Source: Streptomyces sp. NBC_00433
Lineage (GTDB): Bacteria; Actinomycetota; Actinomycetes; Streptomycetales; Streptomycetaceae
Assembly (NCBI GenBank): GCA_036015235.1
Contig: CP107926.1
Span: 3,352,001 to 3,416,000 of the forward strand
Direction: 5' to 3'
DNA: 64,000 nt
The position numbers were made by a program, and so were the translations under genes. The notes under the pieces were generated by a model. It saw only the letters and a program-made list of their open reading frames with translations, searched no databases and had not been told where the DNA came from. Positions within the stretch are counted from its first letter, which is position 1. Each line of letters opens with the position of its first letter. Of the stretch, positions 1-8,795 are shown piece after piece.

Positions 1-3000
1 GCTCCGCGAGCGCGCGCAGCGCCCGGCTGTGGTCGCCGGCGTCGTGCAGCGAGCGGAAGCGGCGCAGCGGGTCGCTGTCGGCGGCTGCCAGCGACGCCAG
101 GACGTCGTTCCAGCGGGCGATGCGGGCGGTGCCGAGCCGCATCCGCCCGAGGCGCTCGCCGAGCTGGTCGGCCAGGTGCCTGCCCGCGGGGAGCCGGTCC
201 ACGGCGGGCGGCTGGGCGAGGTAGTCCCGCACGGTGGTCAGCAGGTCGAGCAACGGGCCGCGCAGGGAGAGCAGTTCGCTCTCCAGCTCGGCCGGCTCCG
301 GGCCGTACATCTCGGCGAGCAGCCGCTGCGTGGCGGCGTCGACCGGTTCGCGGGAGGGCCGGTGGGCGGCGAGCCGCTCCCTGAACTCCCGGCACACCCG
401 CTCGCAGTCGACGTCCGCGCCGGCCGTGAGCTCCCGCAGCTCGTGCCGCACGCGCTCCAGCTCCCGCTGGTCGGTGTGCCGCTGCGACATGGTCCTGATC
501 TCGCCCGGTGACAGCAGGGTGGTGTCGGTGAAGTCGACCGACCTGCTGTTGCCGGTGCCCTTGTCCCGCGCGGTGACCGTCAGGAGGCAGCTGGCGTCGA
601 ATTCGAAGATGACCTCGATCTGCGGTTCGCCCGCCGGCAGCGGCGGGATGCCGGTCAGCGGGACGACGCCGATCCGGGAGCGGGGGTCGATCTGCCCGTT
701 GTAGACCTCGATCAGCACCTCGTCCTGCTCGTCCCTGACGGTGGTGAAGACGTCGGAGCGCTTGGTGGGGATCTTGGTGTTCCGCTCGACCAGGACGGAG
801 AAGCCCTCGTTGCCGTTCTCCTCGCGGACGGCGATGCCCAGCGGGAAGGGGGTGACGTCCAGCAGCAGGGTGTCCTTCAGGCGCCCGGCCAGTGCCGCGC
901 CCTGGAGGGCGGCGCCGCAGGCGACGGCGGCCCTGGCGTCGGACAGGACGGTGCGCTTGAGGTCGAAGACCCGCTCGACGGCCCCGCTGACCAGCGGCGA
1001 GAGCATCGGGCCGCCCACCAGCACCAGATGCCTGGCCGGCACGGTCATCTCGGCCTTCATCCGCTTGCACACCTCCCGCAGGGTGCGCAGCGAGCCGGCC
1101 AGCAGCCGGGCGAGGTCCTCGCGGTTCAGTTCGAGCCTGACCTCGGGGCGGTCGAGGAAGGCGTTGAGGGTGTACTCGGCCTCGTCCTGCGACGACAGGG
1201 CGATCTTGAGGTGCTCGGCGGCCAGCGCCAGGCGCTTCCTGGCCCGTCCGGTCCTGGGCACGTCCAGGCCCTGGGTCCGCAGCCGGGCCGCGAGCTCGTC
1301 GGCGATCAGGGCGTCGAAGTCCTGGCCGCCGTACTGGTTGTCGCCGAGGACCTGCTCGACGTCGTAGACGTTGCTGTCGACGTCGAGCGAGCTGACGTCG
1401 AGGGTGCCGGCTCCGAGGTCCACCACGACGATCTGCCCGTCGAGGCGCCGCTGCTGCGCGGCCGCCATGCAGGCGGCGGTGGGCTCGTGGATCAGCCGTA
1501 CGGGGGTGACGCCGGCGATCTCGCACGCGTTGCGGGTGGCCTGCTTGGCATTGTTCAGGAAGTAGGCGGGGATGGTGAGGACGGCCTCGGGCCGCAGGAC
1601 CGAGAAGTCGTGCCTGCCCGCGGCCCACACCAGCCACTCGTCCCTGACCTGCCCCAGCTCGGCGCGGGCCAGCGCGGCGACCGCCTCGGCGACCCGGTCG
1701 TGCAGCAGCTTCTCCACCAGGGACCTGGCGTGCCGGATCAGCCGGGCGGCGACCTCTTCCGGGCGGTATTCGCGGTCGCGGATCCTGAAGACGACGCCGT
1801 CGCCCATCCGGCGCTTGGCGGCGCTGATGTGGCCGATCACCCAGGGGGCGAGGATCTGGTCGCCGGTCAGGCCGACGATCTCCTCGCCGCGCTCGGTCAC
1901 CGTCAGCGTCGAGGCGAAGTGCGGCTTGCCGCCGTCCGGGCAGATCGCCGGGCGTCCCGTGGCGCTGTCGTAGACGGCGGCGACGCAGGTGCTCGTGCCC
2001 AGATCGAGGCCCCAGACCGGGGCGAAGCGGCTGTCGACCTCGGCCCGCGCGCGCTCCACCCAGCCGGCGATCCGGTCCTCGAAGGCGCCGCGGCCGACCG
2101 CCCCGATCGCGTCCAGCGCCTGCCGTACGCGCATGCGCAGCGGCTCGGGTATGGCCGCGTCGTCCTCGGCGACGAGCCGGCGCAGCGCCTCGGCCGCGGA
2201 TGTGGCGGGCCCGCGGCGGTCGACCGCGTCCAGGCACAGGTGGACGAGCTGGGCGATGTCGCCGGCCTGGCGCAGGAATCCGTGCAGCCGCTCGTCCTCG
2301 ACGGCTTCGTCGCCCTTGGCCAGGATCAGGCAGCGGGCCGCCGCGGCGGGGTCGTCGGCCCTGGCGTAGAGGGCGGCGGCCTCCTCGTGCCGGCCGGCCT
2401 GCTCGTGGACCCGGGCCGCGCCGAGCAGGTCGCCGCCGGCCTCGCGCGCCTCGGCGCGGGCGGCCCGCCCGCGCGGCGAGTCGTCGCCCTGGAGGACGCG
2501 GTCGGCCTCGCCGTAGCGCTCGGCGGCGCGGTAGAGGCGGTGCGCCCGGTAGAGGTCGCCGGCGTCAGCGGCGTGCCGGGCGGCCTCGGCGGGGTCGCCC
2601 GCGGCCTCCTCGAAGGCGCTCCACTCGTGGTGCACGGCGGCCCGGCCGTCCTCGGGCGCCGCGCGCAGCGCCGCCTCCAGGCGGTGCCTCTCGACCGCCA
2701 CGACGGCCTCGCGCACGCTGAGCACCTCCGCGCGCCGGCGCAGCACCGGCTCGGTCTGCTCCGCGGCCCGGTCGAGGTGCCCCAGGATCGCCGACGCGAG
2801 CCGCAGGGCCTCGGTGTGCTCGCCGCGCTCCACGAGCGCGTCGGCCTCGGCGCGGCACAAGGCGGCGAGCGAGGCCAGGCGGCCGGTGTCGCCGTCGGCG
2901 CAGCTGCCGAGCGCGGCGAGGTGGTCGCCGCGCTCCTCGTGGCAGCGGCTGACCAGGTCGCGGCGCCCGGCCCTTTCGCAGTAGGGCAGCGCGTCGCCGG

Positions 3001-3769
3001 GCTTCCCGGCAGCGAGCAGCAGGGCGCCGGCCCGCTCGGCGAGCACCCGGCCCTCGGCGGCCAGGCCTTCGGCGTCGGCGAGCCCGAGGCCCGCCAGGGC
3101 GTCGTCGGGCCGCGGCGAGGCGGTGCAGCACTCCAGGGCCTGCCGCCGGCGGGCGGGGCTGTCGGCGAGGCGTACGGCGTCGCCGCCGCGGCCGAGGAAG
3201 AGCCGGACCGCGTAGAGGTCGGGGAGCAGGTGCTCGGGGAGGTGGTCGAAGTAGGCCGTCCACAGGGCCGTGTCGGCGCCGAGCGCCGTCCTGGCGGTGT
3301 AGGCGCGCAGGGCGTCGGTCGTCAGGGCGAGGTCGAGCAGTCCGGCCTCCTGCCTGCGGCCCAGCAGCGAGACGAGGTCGTCGGCGCCGGCCTGCTCGGC
3401 GGTGCGCACCGCGAGCCGCCCGGCCGCGCGCCTTTCGAGGCCGTCCTCGCCCAGCCGGCCCGCGACCGTCACGACCACCGTGAGCGCGGAGCGGTCGGGG
3501 TGGTCGGCGAGGCCGTGCAGCGCCGCCAGCTCGGCCGGGCCGAAGGCCCGCGGATAGGCCTCGGCGGGCAGCCGCGCGTCGTACCGCTGGACCAGGCCGA
3601 GCGCGAGGGCGGGGTCGTGCGCGAGGGCCGGCACCAGGGCCCTGCCGTAGGCCGCCGCCGCGGCGTCCAGCTCCTTGCCGCCGAGCACGACCGGCTTGAA
3701 ACGCTGCTCGACGGCTTTCAGCGCCTTGCGCAATCCGCGGGGCACACCGTCCGACGACCTGCTCAGCAC
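1..3769 (-). CDS. Hsp70-family protein with large N-terminal helical-repeat region (partial, C-terminus off window)
   Basis: About 1,256 residues are visible and the frame runs off the left edge. Residues 1 to about 585 are Ala/Leu/Arg/Glu-rich helical pairs resembling degenerate TPRs. An Hsp70 ATPase domain follows: phosphate-1 loop DLGTST near residue 589, phosphate-2 loop VVVDLGAGTLD near 784, and a VLVGG adenosine motif near 917. A substrate-binding-like beta domain (LLLDVTPFPLGI) and a C-terminal helical part follow. The GTG at 3769 is preceded by GAGGAC and I prefer it to an ATG in another frame at 3779. Hsp70s normally begin with the ATPase domain, so the long N-terminal fusion is unusual. 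It is presumably a cytosolic ATP-dependent chaperone-like or scaffold protein; client and role are unknown. It is not the housekeeping DnaK. Confidence 0.85.
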   Translation of the reverse strand, partial: MLSRSSDGVPRGLRKALKAVEQRFKPVVLGGKELDAAAAAYGRALVPALAHDPALALGLVQRYDARLPAEAYPRAFGPAELAALHGLADHPDRSALTVVVTVAGRLGEDGLERRAAGRLAVRTAEQAGADDLVSLLGRRQEAGLLDLALTTDALRAYTARTALGADTALWTAYFDHLPEHLLPDLYAVRLFLGRGGDAVRLADSPARRRQALECCTASPRPDDALAGLGLADAEGLAAEGRVLAERAGALLLAAGKPGDALPYCERAGRRDLVSRCHEERGDHLAALGSCADGDTGRLASLAALCRAEADALVERGEHTEALRLASAILGHLDRAAEQTEPVLRRRAEVLSVREAVVAVERHRLEAALRAAPEDGRAAVHHEWSAFEEAAGDPAEAARHAADAGDLYRAHRLYRAAERYGEADRVLQGDDSPRGRAARAEAREAGGDLLGAARVHEQAGRHEEAAALYARADDPAAAARCLILAKGDEAVEDERLHGFLRQAGDIAQLVHLCLDAVDRRGPATSAAEALRRLVAEDDAAIPEPLRMRVRQALDAIGAVGRGAFEDRIAGWVERARAEVDSRFAPVWGLDLGTSTCVAAVYDSATGRPAICPDGGKPHFASTLTVTERGEEIVGLTGDQILAPWVIGHISAAKRRMGDGVVFRIRDREYRPEEVAARLIRHARSLVEKLLHDRVAEAVAALARAELGQVRDEWLVWAAGRHDFSVLRPEAVLTIPAYFLNNAKQATRNACEIAGVTPVRLIHEPTAACMAAAQQRRLDGQIVVVDLGAGTLDVSSLDVDSNVYDVEQVLGDNQYGGQDFDALIADELAARLRTQGLDVPRTGRARKRLALAAEHLKIALSSQDEAEYTLNAFLDRPEVRLELNREDLARLLAGSLRTLREVCKRMKAEMTVPARHLVLVGGPMLSPLVSGAVERVFDLKRTVLSDARAAVACGAALQGAALAGRLKDTLLLDVTPFPLGIAVREENGNEGFSVLVERNTKIPTKRSDVFTTVRDEQDEVLIEVYNGQIDPRSRIGVVPLTGIPPLPAGEPQIEVIFEFDASCLLTVTARDKGTGNSRSVDFTDTTLLSPGEIRTMSQRHTDQRELERVRHELRELTAGADVDCERVCREFRERLAAHRPSREPVDAATQRLLAEMYGPEPAELESELLSLRGPLLDLLTTVRDYLAQPPAVDRLPAGRHLADQLGERLGRMRLGTARIARWNDVLASLAAADSDPLRRFRSLHDAGDHSRALRALAE

Positions 3770-3968
3770 GTGTCCTCATCCCCCGGTGATCACATGGCGG
3801 GCATCAGCCACCTCATGCTAACGGCCGCCGGGGGCACGGGATATGAGACCGCGTCAGCCGGGAGGGGCCGGCGCCTCGCCGGCGGCGGCGGGAAAGCACC
3901 GCGCCCGGCACCAGCCCCGAGGGGCAGGTGCCGGGCGCGGTGTCGACCAGGGAGCGGGTGGAGGCCGG

Positions 3969-4364
3969 TCAGGCCTTCTTGGTCTCCCAGAAGATCTTGT
4001 CGATCTCCGCGATCAGGTCGAGGGCCTTCTGGCCGGTGGCCGGGTCGTTCGAGGCCTTGGCGGCGCTGAGGGCCTTGAGCGTGTCGTTCACCAACTGGTG
4101 GAGCTGGGGGTACTTCTCGAAGTGCGGAGGCTTGAAGTAGTCGCTCCACAGCACCGAGACGTGGTGCTTGGCCAGCTCGGCGCGCTGCTCCTTGATGAGC
4201 ACGGCACGCGTGCGGAAGTCCGCGTCCTCGTTGGCCTGGTACTTCTCCTGGACCGCCTTGACGGACTCGGCCTCGATGCGGGCCTGGGCCGGGTCGTACA
4301 CGCCGCAGGGCAGGTCGCAGTGTGCGCTTACCTTCACCTTGGGCGCGAACAGGCGAGTGAACAT
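3969..4364 (-). CDS. sodN: nickel superoxide dismutase precursor
   Basis: A 131-residue protein matching the streptomycete NiSOD family along its whole length. A 14-residue propeptide ends in VSA. The mature protein starts with the nickel hook HCDLPCGVYDP, whose His1, Cys2 and Cys6 bind nickel. The enzyme disproportionates superoxide in the cytoplasm as a hexamer after the leader is removed. The ATG at 4364 has an AAGGA ribosome site six bases upstream. The processing protease gene sodX lies divergently 138 bp away. In S. coelicolor sodN is nickel-induced and is repressed post-transcriptionally by an sRNA from sodF; whether that holds here cannot be read from the sequence. Confidence 0.98.
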   Translation of the reverse strand: MFTRLFAPKVKVSAHCDLPCGVYDPAQARIEAESVKAVQEKYQANEDADFRTRAVLIKEQRAELAKHHVSVLWSDYFKPPHFEKYPQLHQLVNDTLKALSAAKASNDPATGQKALDLIAEIDKIFWETKKA

Positions 4365-4502
4365 GGCTGTCCTTCCTCGTGATCGTCTTTCAGGTGGGAC
4401 ATTACTCCCTGGAGGAGTCGTTTTCTCGGGTGCCCCAGGTGGCTTGGGCCAAAAGTCTGGTGTCACTCTGGGTCCGGTGGAGGAACGAACCAGGAGGCGG
4501 TC
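4365..4502. promoter_or_regulatory. sodN-sodX divergent promoter region
   Basis: A 138-bp space between divergent sodN and sodX must hold both promoters. On the sodN side the 5' leader contains CTCCAGGGAG and a strong AAGGA site. On the sodX side AGGAGG sits six bases before the ATG. I could not identify a convincing Nur box by eye. Confidence 0.5.
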
Positions 4503-4958
4503 ATGCGGGAGCAGGGGTCCAGGCTGTCGTGGCAGCTTGTCGAGGTCACTGGTCCTTCGATGGCACCCACGCTGCTGAACGGGGACTGGCTGCTGATCCA
4601 GAAGATCAGCAGCGGCGCCGAGCTGGTACGCGAGGGTGACGTCGTGGTCCTGAAACATCCGCTGCAGCAGGATCTGCTGATCGTGAAGCGGGCGGTGGAG
4701 CGGCGCGAGGGCGGGTGGTGGGTGCTGGGCGACAACACCTTCGTGGAGAACGACAGCAGGGAGTTCGGCATCGTGCCGGACGACCTGGTGCTGGCGCGCG
4801 CCAGGGGCCGCTTCCGACCGCCCAGCGAGCTTCAGGGCCGCTTCCGGCGGCCCAGGGAGCTTCAGCGGTCGGTGGCGGGTGTCGCGTCCTGGGCTGCGTC
4901 CTGCGTGCGGCCGCTGCGTCCCGACCGGTCGCTCTCAAGGCGCTTGCGGGCCCGGTAG
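4503..4958 (+). CDS. sodX: nickel-type superoxide dismutase maturation protease
   Basis: A 151-residue S26 signal-peptidase-like protein. It has the Ser19 motif TGPSM and Lys62 in LLIVKRAVE, the Ser/Lys dyad of this family. The GWWVLGDN and SREFGIVP blocks of the second catalytic region are also present. SodX removes the NiSOD leader so that His1 of the nickel hook is exposed; divergence from sodN fits this. The C-terminus is odd: after VLARARG there is a duplicated ten-residue segment (GRFRPPSELQ then [10 protein letters not shown]) followed by a basic tail. As a result the last 97 bases overlap the convergent CGNR gene. The catalytic core is intact. Confidence 0.93.
   Translation: MREQGSRLSWQLVEVTGPSMAPTLLNGDWLLIQKISSGAELVREGDVVVLKHPLQQDLLIVKRAVERREGGWWVLGDNTFVENDSREFGIVPDDLVLARARGRFRPPSELQGRFRRPRELQRSVAGVASWAASCVRPLRPDRSLSRRLRAR
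4805..4864. repeat. 30-bp tandem duplication in the sodX 3' end
   Basis: Two adjacent 30-bp copies (4805-4834 and 4835-4864) differ at a few positions and keep the sodX frame. The last three bases of copy two are also the stop codon of the convergent CGNR gene. The duplication therefore lengthens both the SodX tail and the overlap between the genes. Confidence 0.85.
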
Positions 4959-5488
4959 GCCGCCACGTTGGCGCGGGTGGCGCAGCGGTCGGAGCAGTAG
5001 CGGCGGGACCTGTTGGTCGAGGTGTCGACGTAGGCGTTGCGGCAGGGGGCGGCCTCGCAGATGCCGAGCCGGTCCACGCCCAGCGTGGTCAGCTGGAAGG
5101 CCAGGCCCATGCAGGCGGTGGCCGAGTAGCCGGCGGTGGCGGTGACCGCCTGGTCGGCCAGGTGCATGTGCCAGTCGGGGCGCCCGGTCGCGTCGAGGTG
5201 GTCGTGCCCGGAGATCTGCGGGCTGACCGGGAATTCCAGCAGCAGGGCGTTCAGCAGGTCGACCGCCCGGACCTCGTCCCCCTCGTCGGCCGCCTCGAAC
5301 ACCCCGCGCAACCGGGTGCGTACGGCGCGCAGCCTGGACACGTCCGCGTCGACGGCGCGCGACGCGGCGTGCGAGGCGCCGAGCAGCTCCCGTATCGCCT
5401 CGACCGAGGTCAGCGAGTCGGTGCCGCGCAGCGGTTCCTCGCTGTTGACCAGGCGCACGGCGTAGTCCGAGTAGTAGGCCAGATCCAC
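4862..5488 (-). CDS. CGNR zinc-finger transcriptional regulator (ABATE-domain family)
   Basis: A 208-residue protein. The N-terminal ~130 residues match the stress-related ABATE region usually found with CGNR fingers ([15 protein letters not shown] near the start). The C-terminal finger is [24 protein letters not shown], where the usual CGNR tetrad reads CRNA. It is a predicted DNA-binding regulator with an unknown ligand. The GTG at 5488 follows GAGGA with five-base spacing. The tail after RKRL is low-complexity and overlaps the sodX 3' end by 97 bp in the convergent direction. Confidence 0.85.
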   Translation of the reverse strand: MDLAYYSDYAVRLVNSEEPLRGTDSLTSVEAIRELLGASHAASRAVDADVSRLRAVRTRLRGVFEAADEGDEVRAVDLLNALLLEFPVSPQISGHDHLDATGRPDWHMHLADQAVTATAGYSATACMGLAFQLTTLGVDRLGICEAAPCRNAYVDTSTNRSRRYCSDRCATRANVAAYRARKRLESDRSGRSGRTQDAAQDATPATDR

Positions 5489-5523
5489 AGTGGTCCTCTT
5501 GGTCCTTTACGGGGGTAGGCCCG

Positions 5524-5566
5524 GCCCCGGTAACAGCCGGATCTGCGTCCAGGCTATTACCGGGGC
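5524..5566. terminator. hairpin between ABC operon and CGNR gene
   Basis: Perfect ten-base arms GCCCCGGTAA (5524-5533) and TTACCGGGGC (5557-5566) with a 23-base loop. It lies just after the stop of the ABC ATPase gene on the same strand, so it could terminate that operon. Because it is also only ~36 bp upstream of the CGNR start, an operator role is possible. Confidence 0.45.
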
Positions 5567-5633
5567 GGCCTTCGCGGGCACGGCGGCGCGGGCGGGCACG
5601 GTCAGCGCAGCCGGGAGGGGCCGGCGGGCACGG

Positions 5634-6440
5634 TCACAGCACCTTCGACAGGAAGGACTGCGTCCGCTCGTGCCGCGGGTTGGTGAGCACCTCCCGCGGG
5701 TGGCCGGACTCGACCACCACGCCGTCGTCCATGAAGACCAGCGCGTCGCCGACCTCGCGGGCGAAGCCCATCTCGTGGGTGACCACGATCATGGTCATCC
5801 CGTCCTCGGCGAGGCCGCGCATCACGTCGAGGACGTCGCCGACCAGCTCGGGGTCGAGCGCGGAGGTCGGCTCGTCGAAGAGCATCAGCTTGGGCTCCAT
5901 GGCCAGCGCGCGGGCGATGGCCACCCGCTGCTGCTGGCCGCCGGACAGCTGGGAGGGGTAGCTGGCGGCCTTGTCCGCCAGGCCGACCCGCTCCAGCAGT
6001 GCCCCGGCCCGCTCCCGGGCGACCGCCCTGGTCTCCCGCTTGACCTGGACCGGGCCCTCCATGACGTTCTCGATCGCGGTCATGTGCGGGAAGAGGTTGA
6101 AGCGCTGGAAGACCATGCCGATGTCCCGGCGCTTGGCGGCGACCTCCCGGTCGCGCAGCTCGTGGAGCCGGTCGCCGCGCTGCCGGTAGCCGATCAGGTC
6201 GCCGTCGACCCACAGCCGCCCGGCGTTGATCTGCTCCAGGTGGTTGATGCAGCGCAGGAAGGTGGACTTGCCCGAGCCCGAGGGGCCGATCAGGCAGCAC
6301 ACCTCGCGGGGGGCGACCTCCAGGTCGATGCCCTTGAGGATGTGCGCGGCGCCGAAGGACTTGTGGACGTTCTCCGCCCTGACCATCGGCTCGGCGCTGC
6401 CGCCGGCCTCGGACTCGGGGGTCGTGCTGGGGATGCTCAT
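5634..6440 (-). CDS. polar amino-acid ABC transporter ATP-binding protein
   Basis: A 268-residue ATPase. It has Walker [10 protein letters not shown] near residue 47, the Q-loop [12 protein letters not shown], the signature LSGGQQQR, Walker [13 protein letters not shown] and the H-loop VTHEMGF. The TxxE-NV and RFNLFPH wording is typical of the GlnQ/ArtP polar amino-acid class. It powers uptake with the permease (ends two bases upstream) and the lipoprotein encoded first in the operon. The ATG at 6440 lies just after the permease stop, suggesting translational coupling. Substrate cannot be fixed from sequence. Confidence 0.95.
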   Translation of the reverse strand: MSIPSTTPESEAGGSAEPMVRAENVHKSFGAAHILKGIDLEVAPREVCCLIGPSGSGKSTFLRCINHLEQINAGRLWVDGDLIGYRQRGDRLHELRDREVAAKRRDIGMVFQRFNLFPHMTAIENVMEGPVQVKRETRAVARERAGALLERVGLADKAASYPSQLSGGQQQRVAIARALAMEPKLMLFDEPTSALDPELVGDVLDVMRGLAEDGMTMIVVTHEMGFAREVGDALVFMDDGVVVESGHPREVLTNPRHERTQSFLSKVL

Positions 6441-6442
6441 GA

Positions 6443-7261
6443 TCAGGCCGCCTTCGGTCGGCGCAGGGTGGTCAGGTTCGCCCTGACCTTCTGCCACGGG
6501 GTCAGCGGCAGCGACCGCAGCGAGCCGCGGGCGTACCGCCGTTCCAGATAGAACTGGCCGACGCTGAAGACGCTGGTCAGCACCAAGTACCAGATCGAGG
6601 CGACGAAGTACATCTCCATGATCGCGCCGGCGGTGATCCCGATGTCCGAGGTCGCGCGCAGCACTTCCGAATACTGCACGACCGACACCAGCGACGAGGT
6701 CTTGAGCATGTTGATGAACTCGTTGCCGGTCGGCGGGATGATCACCCGCATCGCCTGCGGGAGCACGATCCTGCGCATCGTACGGGCGCTGGTCATGCCC
6801 AGCGCGTGCGACGCCTCGGTCTGGCCCTCGTCGACCGACTGGATGCCGGCCCTGACGATCTCCGCCATGTAGGCGCCCTCGTTGAGGCCGAGGCCCAGCA
6901 GGGCGGCCACGAAGGGGGTCATCACGGCGACCGTGTCGTTCTTGTAGATCGGCCCCAGGTTGATCGTGTGGAAGATCAGCGAGAGGTTGAACCACATGAG
7001 CAGCTGGACGTAGACCGGGGTGCCGCGGAAGAACCAGATGTACAGCCAGGAGACGGCGCCGGTCACCGGGTTCTTCGACAGCCGCATGACGGCGAACAGC
7101 ACGCCGAGGACCAGGCCCATGGCCATCGCGCACACCGAGACGAGCACGGTGTGCCACAGGCCGGTCATCACGGTGTGGTCGAAGAGCTTGTCGCCGACCG
7201 TGCTCCAGATGATCTTGCCCTGCGAGAAGCCGTACGCCAGCCAGCCGAGCAGCACCACCAC
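6443..7261 (-). CDS. polar amino-acid ABC transporter permease (5' end uncertain, possible frameshift)
   Basis: A His/Glu/Gln/Arg/opine-type permease with the inner-membrane loop [23 protein letters not shown] (here [13 protein letters not shown]) and several hydrophobic helices. The only GTG codons in this frame are at 7261 and in the next two codons, in the middle of transmembrane helix 1. The frame stays open further upstream and codes for a typical leader ([13 protein letters not shown]), but no ATG/GTG/TTG is found before a stop at about 7397-7399. A well-placed GTG at 7400, three bases from the lipoprotein stop, is in a different frame. Either an unusual CTG start is used, or a single-base indel separates the start from the body. 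Confidence 0.85.
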   Translation of the reverse strand: MVVLLGWLAYGFSQGKIIWSTVGDKLFDHTVMTGLWHTVLVSVCAMAMGLVLGVLFAVMRLSKNPVTGAVSWLYIWFFRGTPVYVQLLMWFNLSLIFHTINLGPIYKNDTVAVMTPFVAALLGLGLNEGAYMAEIVRAGIQSVDEGQTEASHALGMTSARTMRRIVLPQAMRVIIPPTGNEFINMLKTSSLVSVVQYSEVLRATSDIGITAGAIMEMYFVASIWYLVLTSVFSVGQFYLERRYARGSLRSLPLTPWQKVRANLTTLRRPKAA

Positions 7262-7401
7262 GACGGCGGCGGCGACCCACCGGCCGTAGTGGCGTACCGG
7301 AACGGCCCGGATCGCTTCGTACGGGCTGGTCGTGACGGCCGGGCCGGCGGAGAGGGCCGACCGCGCCCTCAGGGGCGCGGTCGGCGGACGTCCCGCTCAC
7401 G

Positions 7402-8379
7402 TCACGAGCCGCCGTTGATCGCGACGGTGGTGAGCGCGCCGGAGGTGGCGTTCCACTTCTGCAGGATCTTGGTGTAGGTGCCGTCCGCGACGATCGCGTC
7501 CATGGCGGCCTTCAGCGCGTCCCGCAGCTGGGTGTCGTCCTTGCTCACCGCGATACCGAACGGTCCGGCGTCCGTGGGGGCGCCGGCCACCTCGAAGTCC
7601 GCGCCCTTGTTGGAGGTCTGGGCGATGTAGGCGGCCACCGGGGTGTCGTTGAGGTCGGCGACCGCGCCGCCGGCCTTGACGCGGGTCTGCGCCTCGGCGT
7701 CGGTGTCGAACGCCTGGATCGTCAGGCCCTTGCTGCCGCAGGCGGTCTTCTGCTTCTTGAAGGCGTCCTCGTAGATCGTGCCGCGCTGCACGGCGACGGT
7801 CTGGCCGCACAGGTCGTCGAGCGTCTTGACGCCCTTGGGGTTGCCCTTCGCCACCAGCAGCGAGGAGCCGGAGTTGTAGTAGTCCACGAAGTCGACGCCG
7901 GTGCCGATCTTCTTGCCCTTGTCGTCCAGTCCGCCCTGGCGGGCCTTGGTGTCGCTCATAGCGGACATCACGATGTCCGAGCGGCCGGTCTGGAGCGAGG
8001 TGATGAGCCCGTCGAACTTGCCGTTGGTGAACTTGAACGTCACCCCCAGCTTCTCGCCGAGCGCCGCGCCCAGGTCCGGGTCGATGCCGACGATCTTGCC
8101 GTCCACGGTCTGCTCCATCGGCGCGTACGAGGCGTCCGTGCCGACCTGGATCACCTTGGAGCCCTGGTACTTCTGCGGCAGCTTGGAGAACAGCGAGCCG
8201 GGTGCGCCGCTGGTCGTCGCGCTGCCGGCGCCCGCGGCACTGCTGCTCGGCGGCGGCGCGTCGTCCTTCTTGGTCTGGTCGCCGCACCCGGTGAGCACCA
8301 GGGTGCCGGCGACCGCGACGGCGGCGACCGCGGCGAGCCGGGAAAGGGCGGCGGTACGCCTGGTCGTGCGTGCGGTCAT
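7402..8379 (-). CDS. polar amino-acid-binding lipoprotein of ABC transporter
   Basis: A 325-residue solute-binding protein of the SBP_bac_3 family. It has a signal peptide with lipobox LTGC (Cys32), a charged/Ser-rich linker, and then the two-lobed domain ([39 protein letters not shown]). It captures an amino acid outside the membrane for the permease and ATPase genes downstream on the same strand. The ATG at 8379 is preceded by AGGAGG; in-frame starts further upstream would add a non-signal extension and are rejected. It is the first gene of a three-gene operon. Confidence 0.95.
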   Translation of the reverse strand: MTARTTRRTAALSRLAAVAAVAVAGTLVLTGCGDQTKKDDAPPPSSSAAGAGSATTSGAPGSLFSKLPQKYQGSKVIQVGTDASYAPMEQTVDGKIVGIDPDLGAALGEKLGVTFKFTNGKFDGLITSLQTGRSDIVMSAMSDTKARQGGLDDKGKKIGTGVDFVDYYNSGSSLLVAKGNPKGVKTLDDLCGQTVAVQRGTIYEDAFKKQKTACGSKGLTIQAFDTDAEAQTRVKAGGAVADLNDTPVAAYIAQTSNKGADFEVAGAPTDAGPFGIAVSKDDTQLRDALKAAMDAIVADGTYTKILQKWNATSGALTTVAINGGS

Positions 8380-8795
8380 CGCTGTGTCCTCCTGAAGAGG
8401 TGAAAGTGTCGTGCTGGTGGCCTGGCACACGCCTTCGAGTGCCGCCACCGTGTGTGATCTGTGCATCTTGCCATCCGGACAGCGCCGACCGGGGTGCCCG
8501 TTGTGTCAAAATCGGATAACGGGCGATCCCCGGGCTCCCATCGGGCCGGCACACCACGGCAGGACCACGACGGGGCCATGCCCGGCAGGGCGGATCGAGT
8601 CGATCAAACGCCCTGGAACACCCATCCGGTAGAACGGATTCCCCACCCCTCATCAGGGGCCGGTGCGCGTGCGGCGCATCAGGCGTCCCTGTCCGCCTTT
8701 TCGCTCACTCGTCTCGGGCGACGCGGACGCCGAGCCCAACTGCTCTCCCCGTCCTGGGGCGAGTAATCTCCCTCATCATGACAAAGGGGTCCAAA
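8380..8795. other. divergent intergenic region between ABC operon and malic enzyme
   Basis: About 415 bp with no credible gene. It must contain both divergent promoters. On the minus strand a TTGACA hexamer occurs at about 8504-8509 and could be a -35 element for the ABC operon, but no matching -10 is obvious. I see no repeat of the intergenic family found elsewhere in the window. Confidence 0.4.

Noticed and set aside
1028..4069. A ~1,000-codon plus-strand open frame opposite the Hsp70 gene
   Set aside because: It is the antisense shadow of a high-GC gene, has Gly/Val/Arg-biased composition and no recognisable motif, while the minus strand encodes clear Hsp70 motifs.
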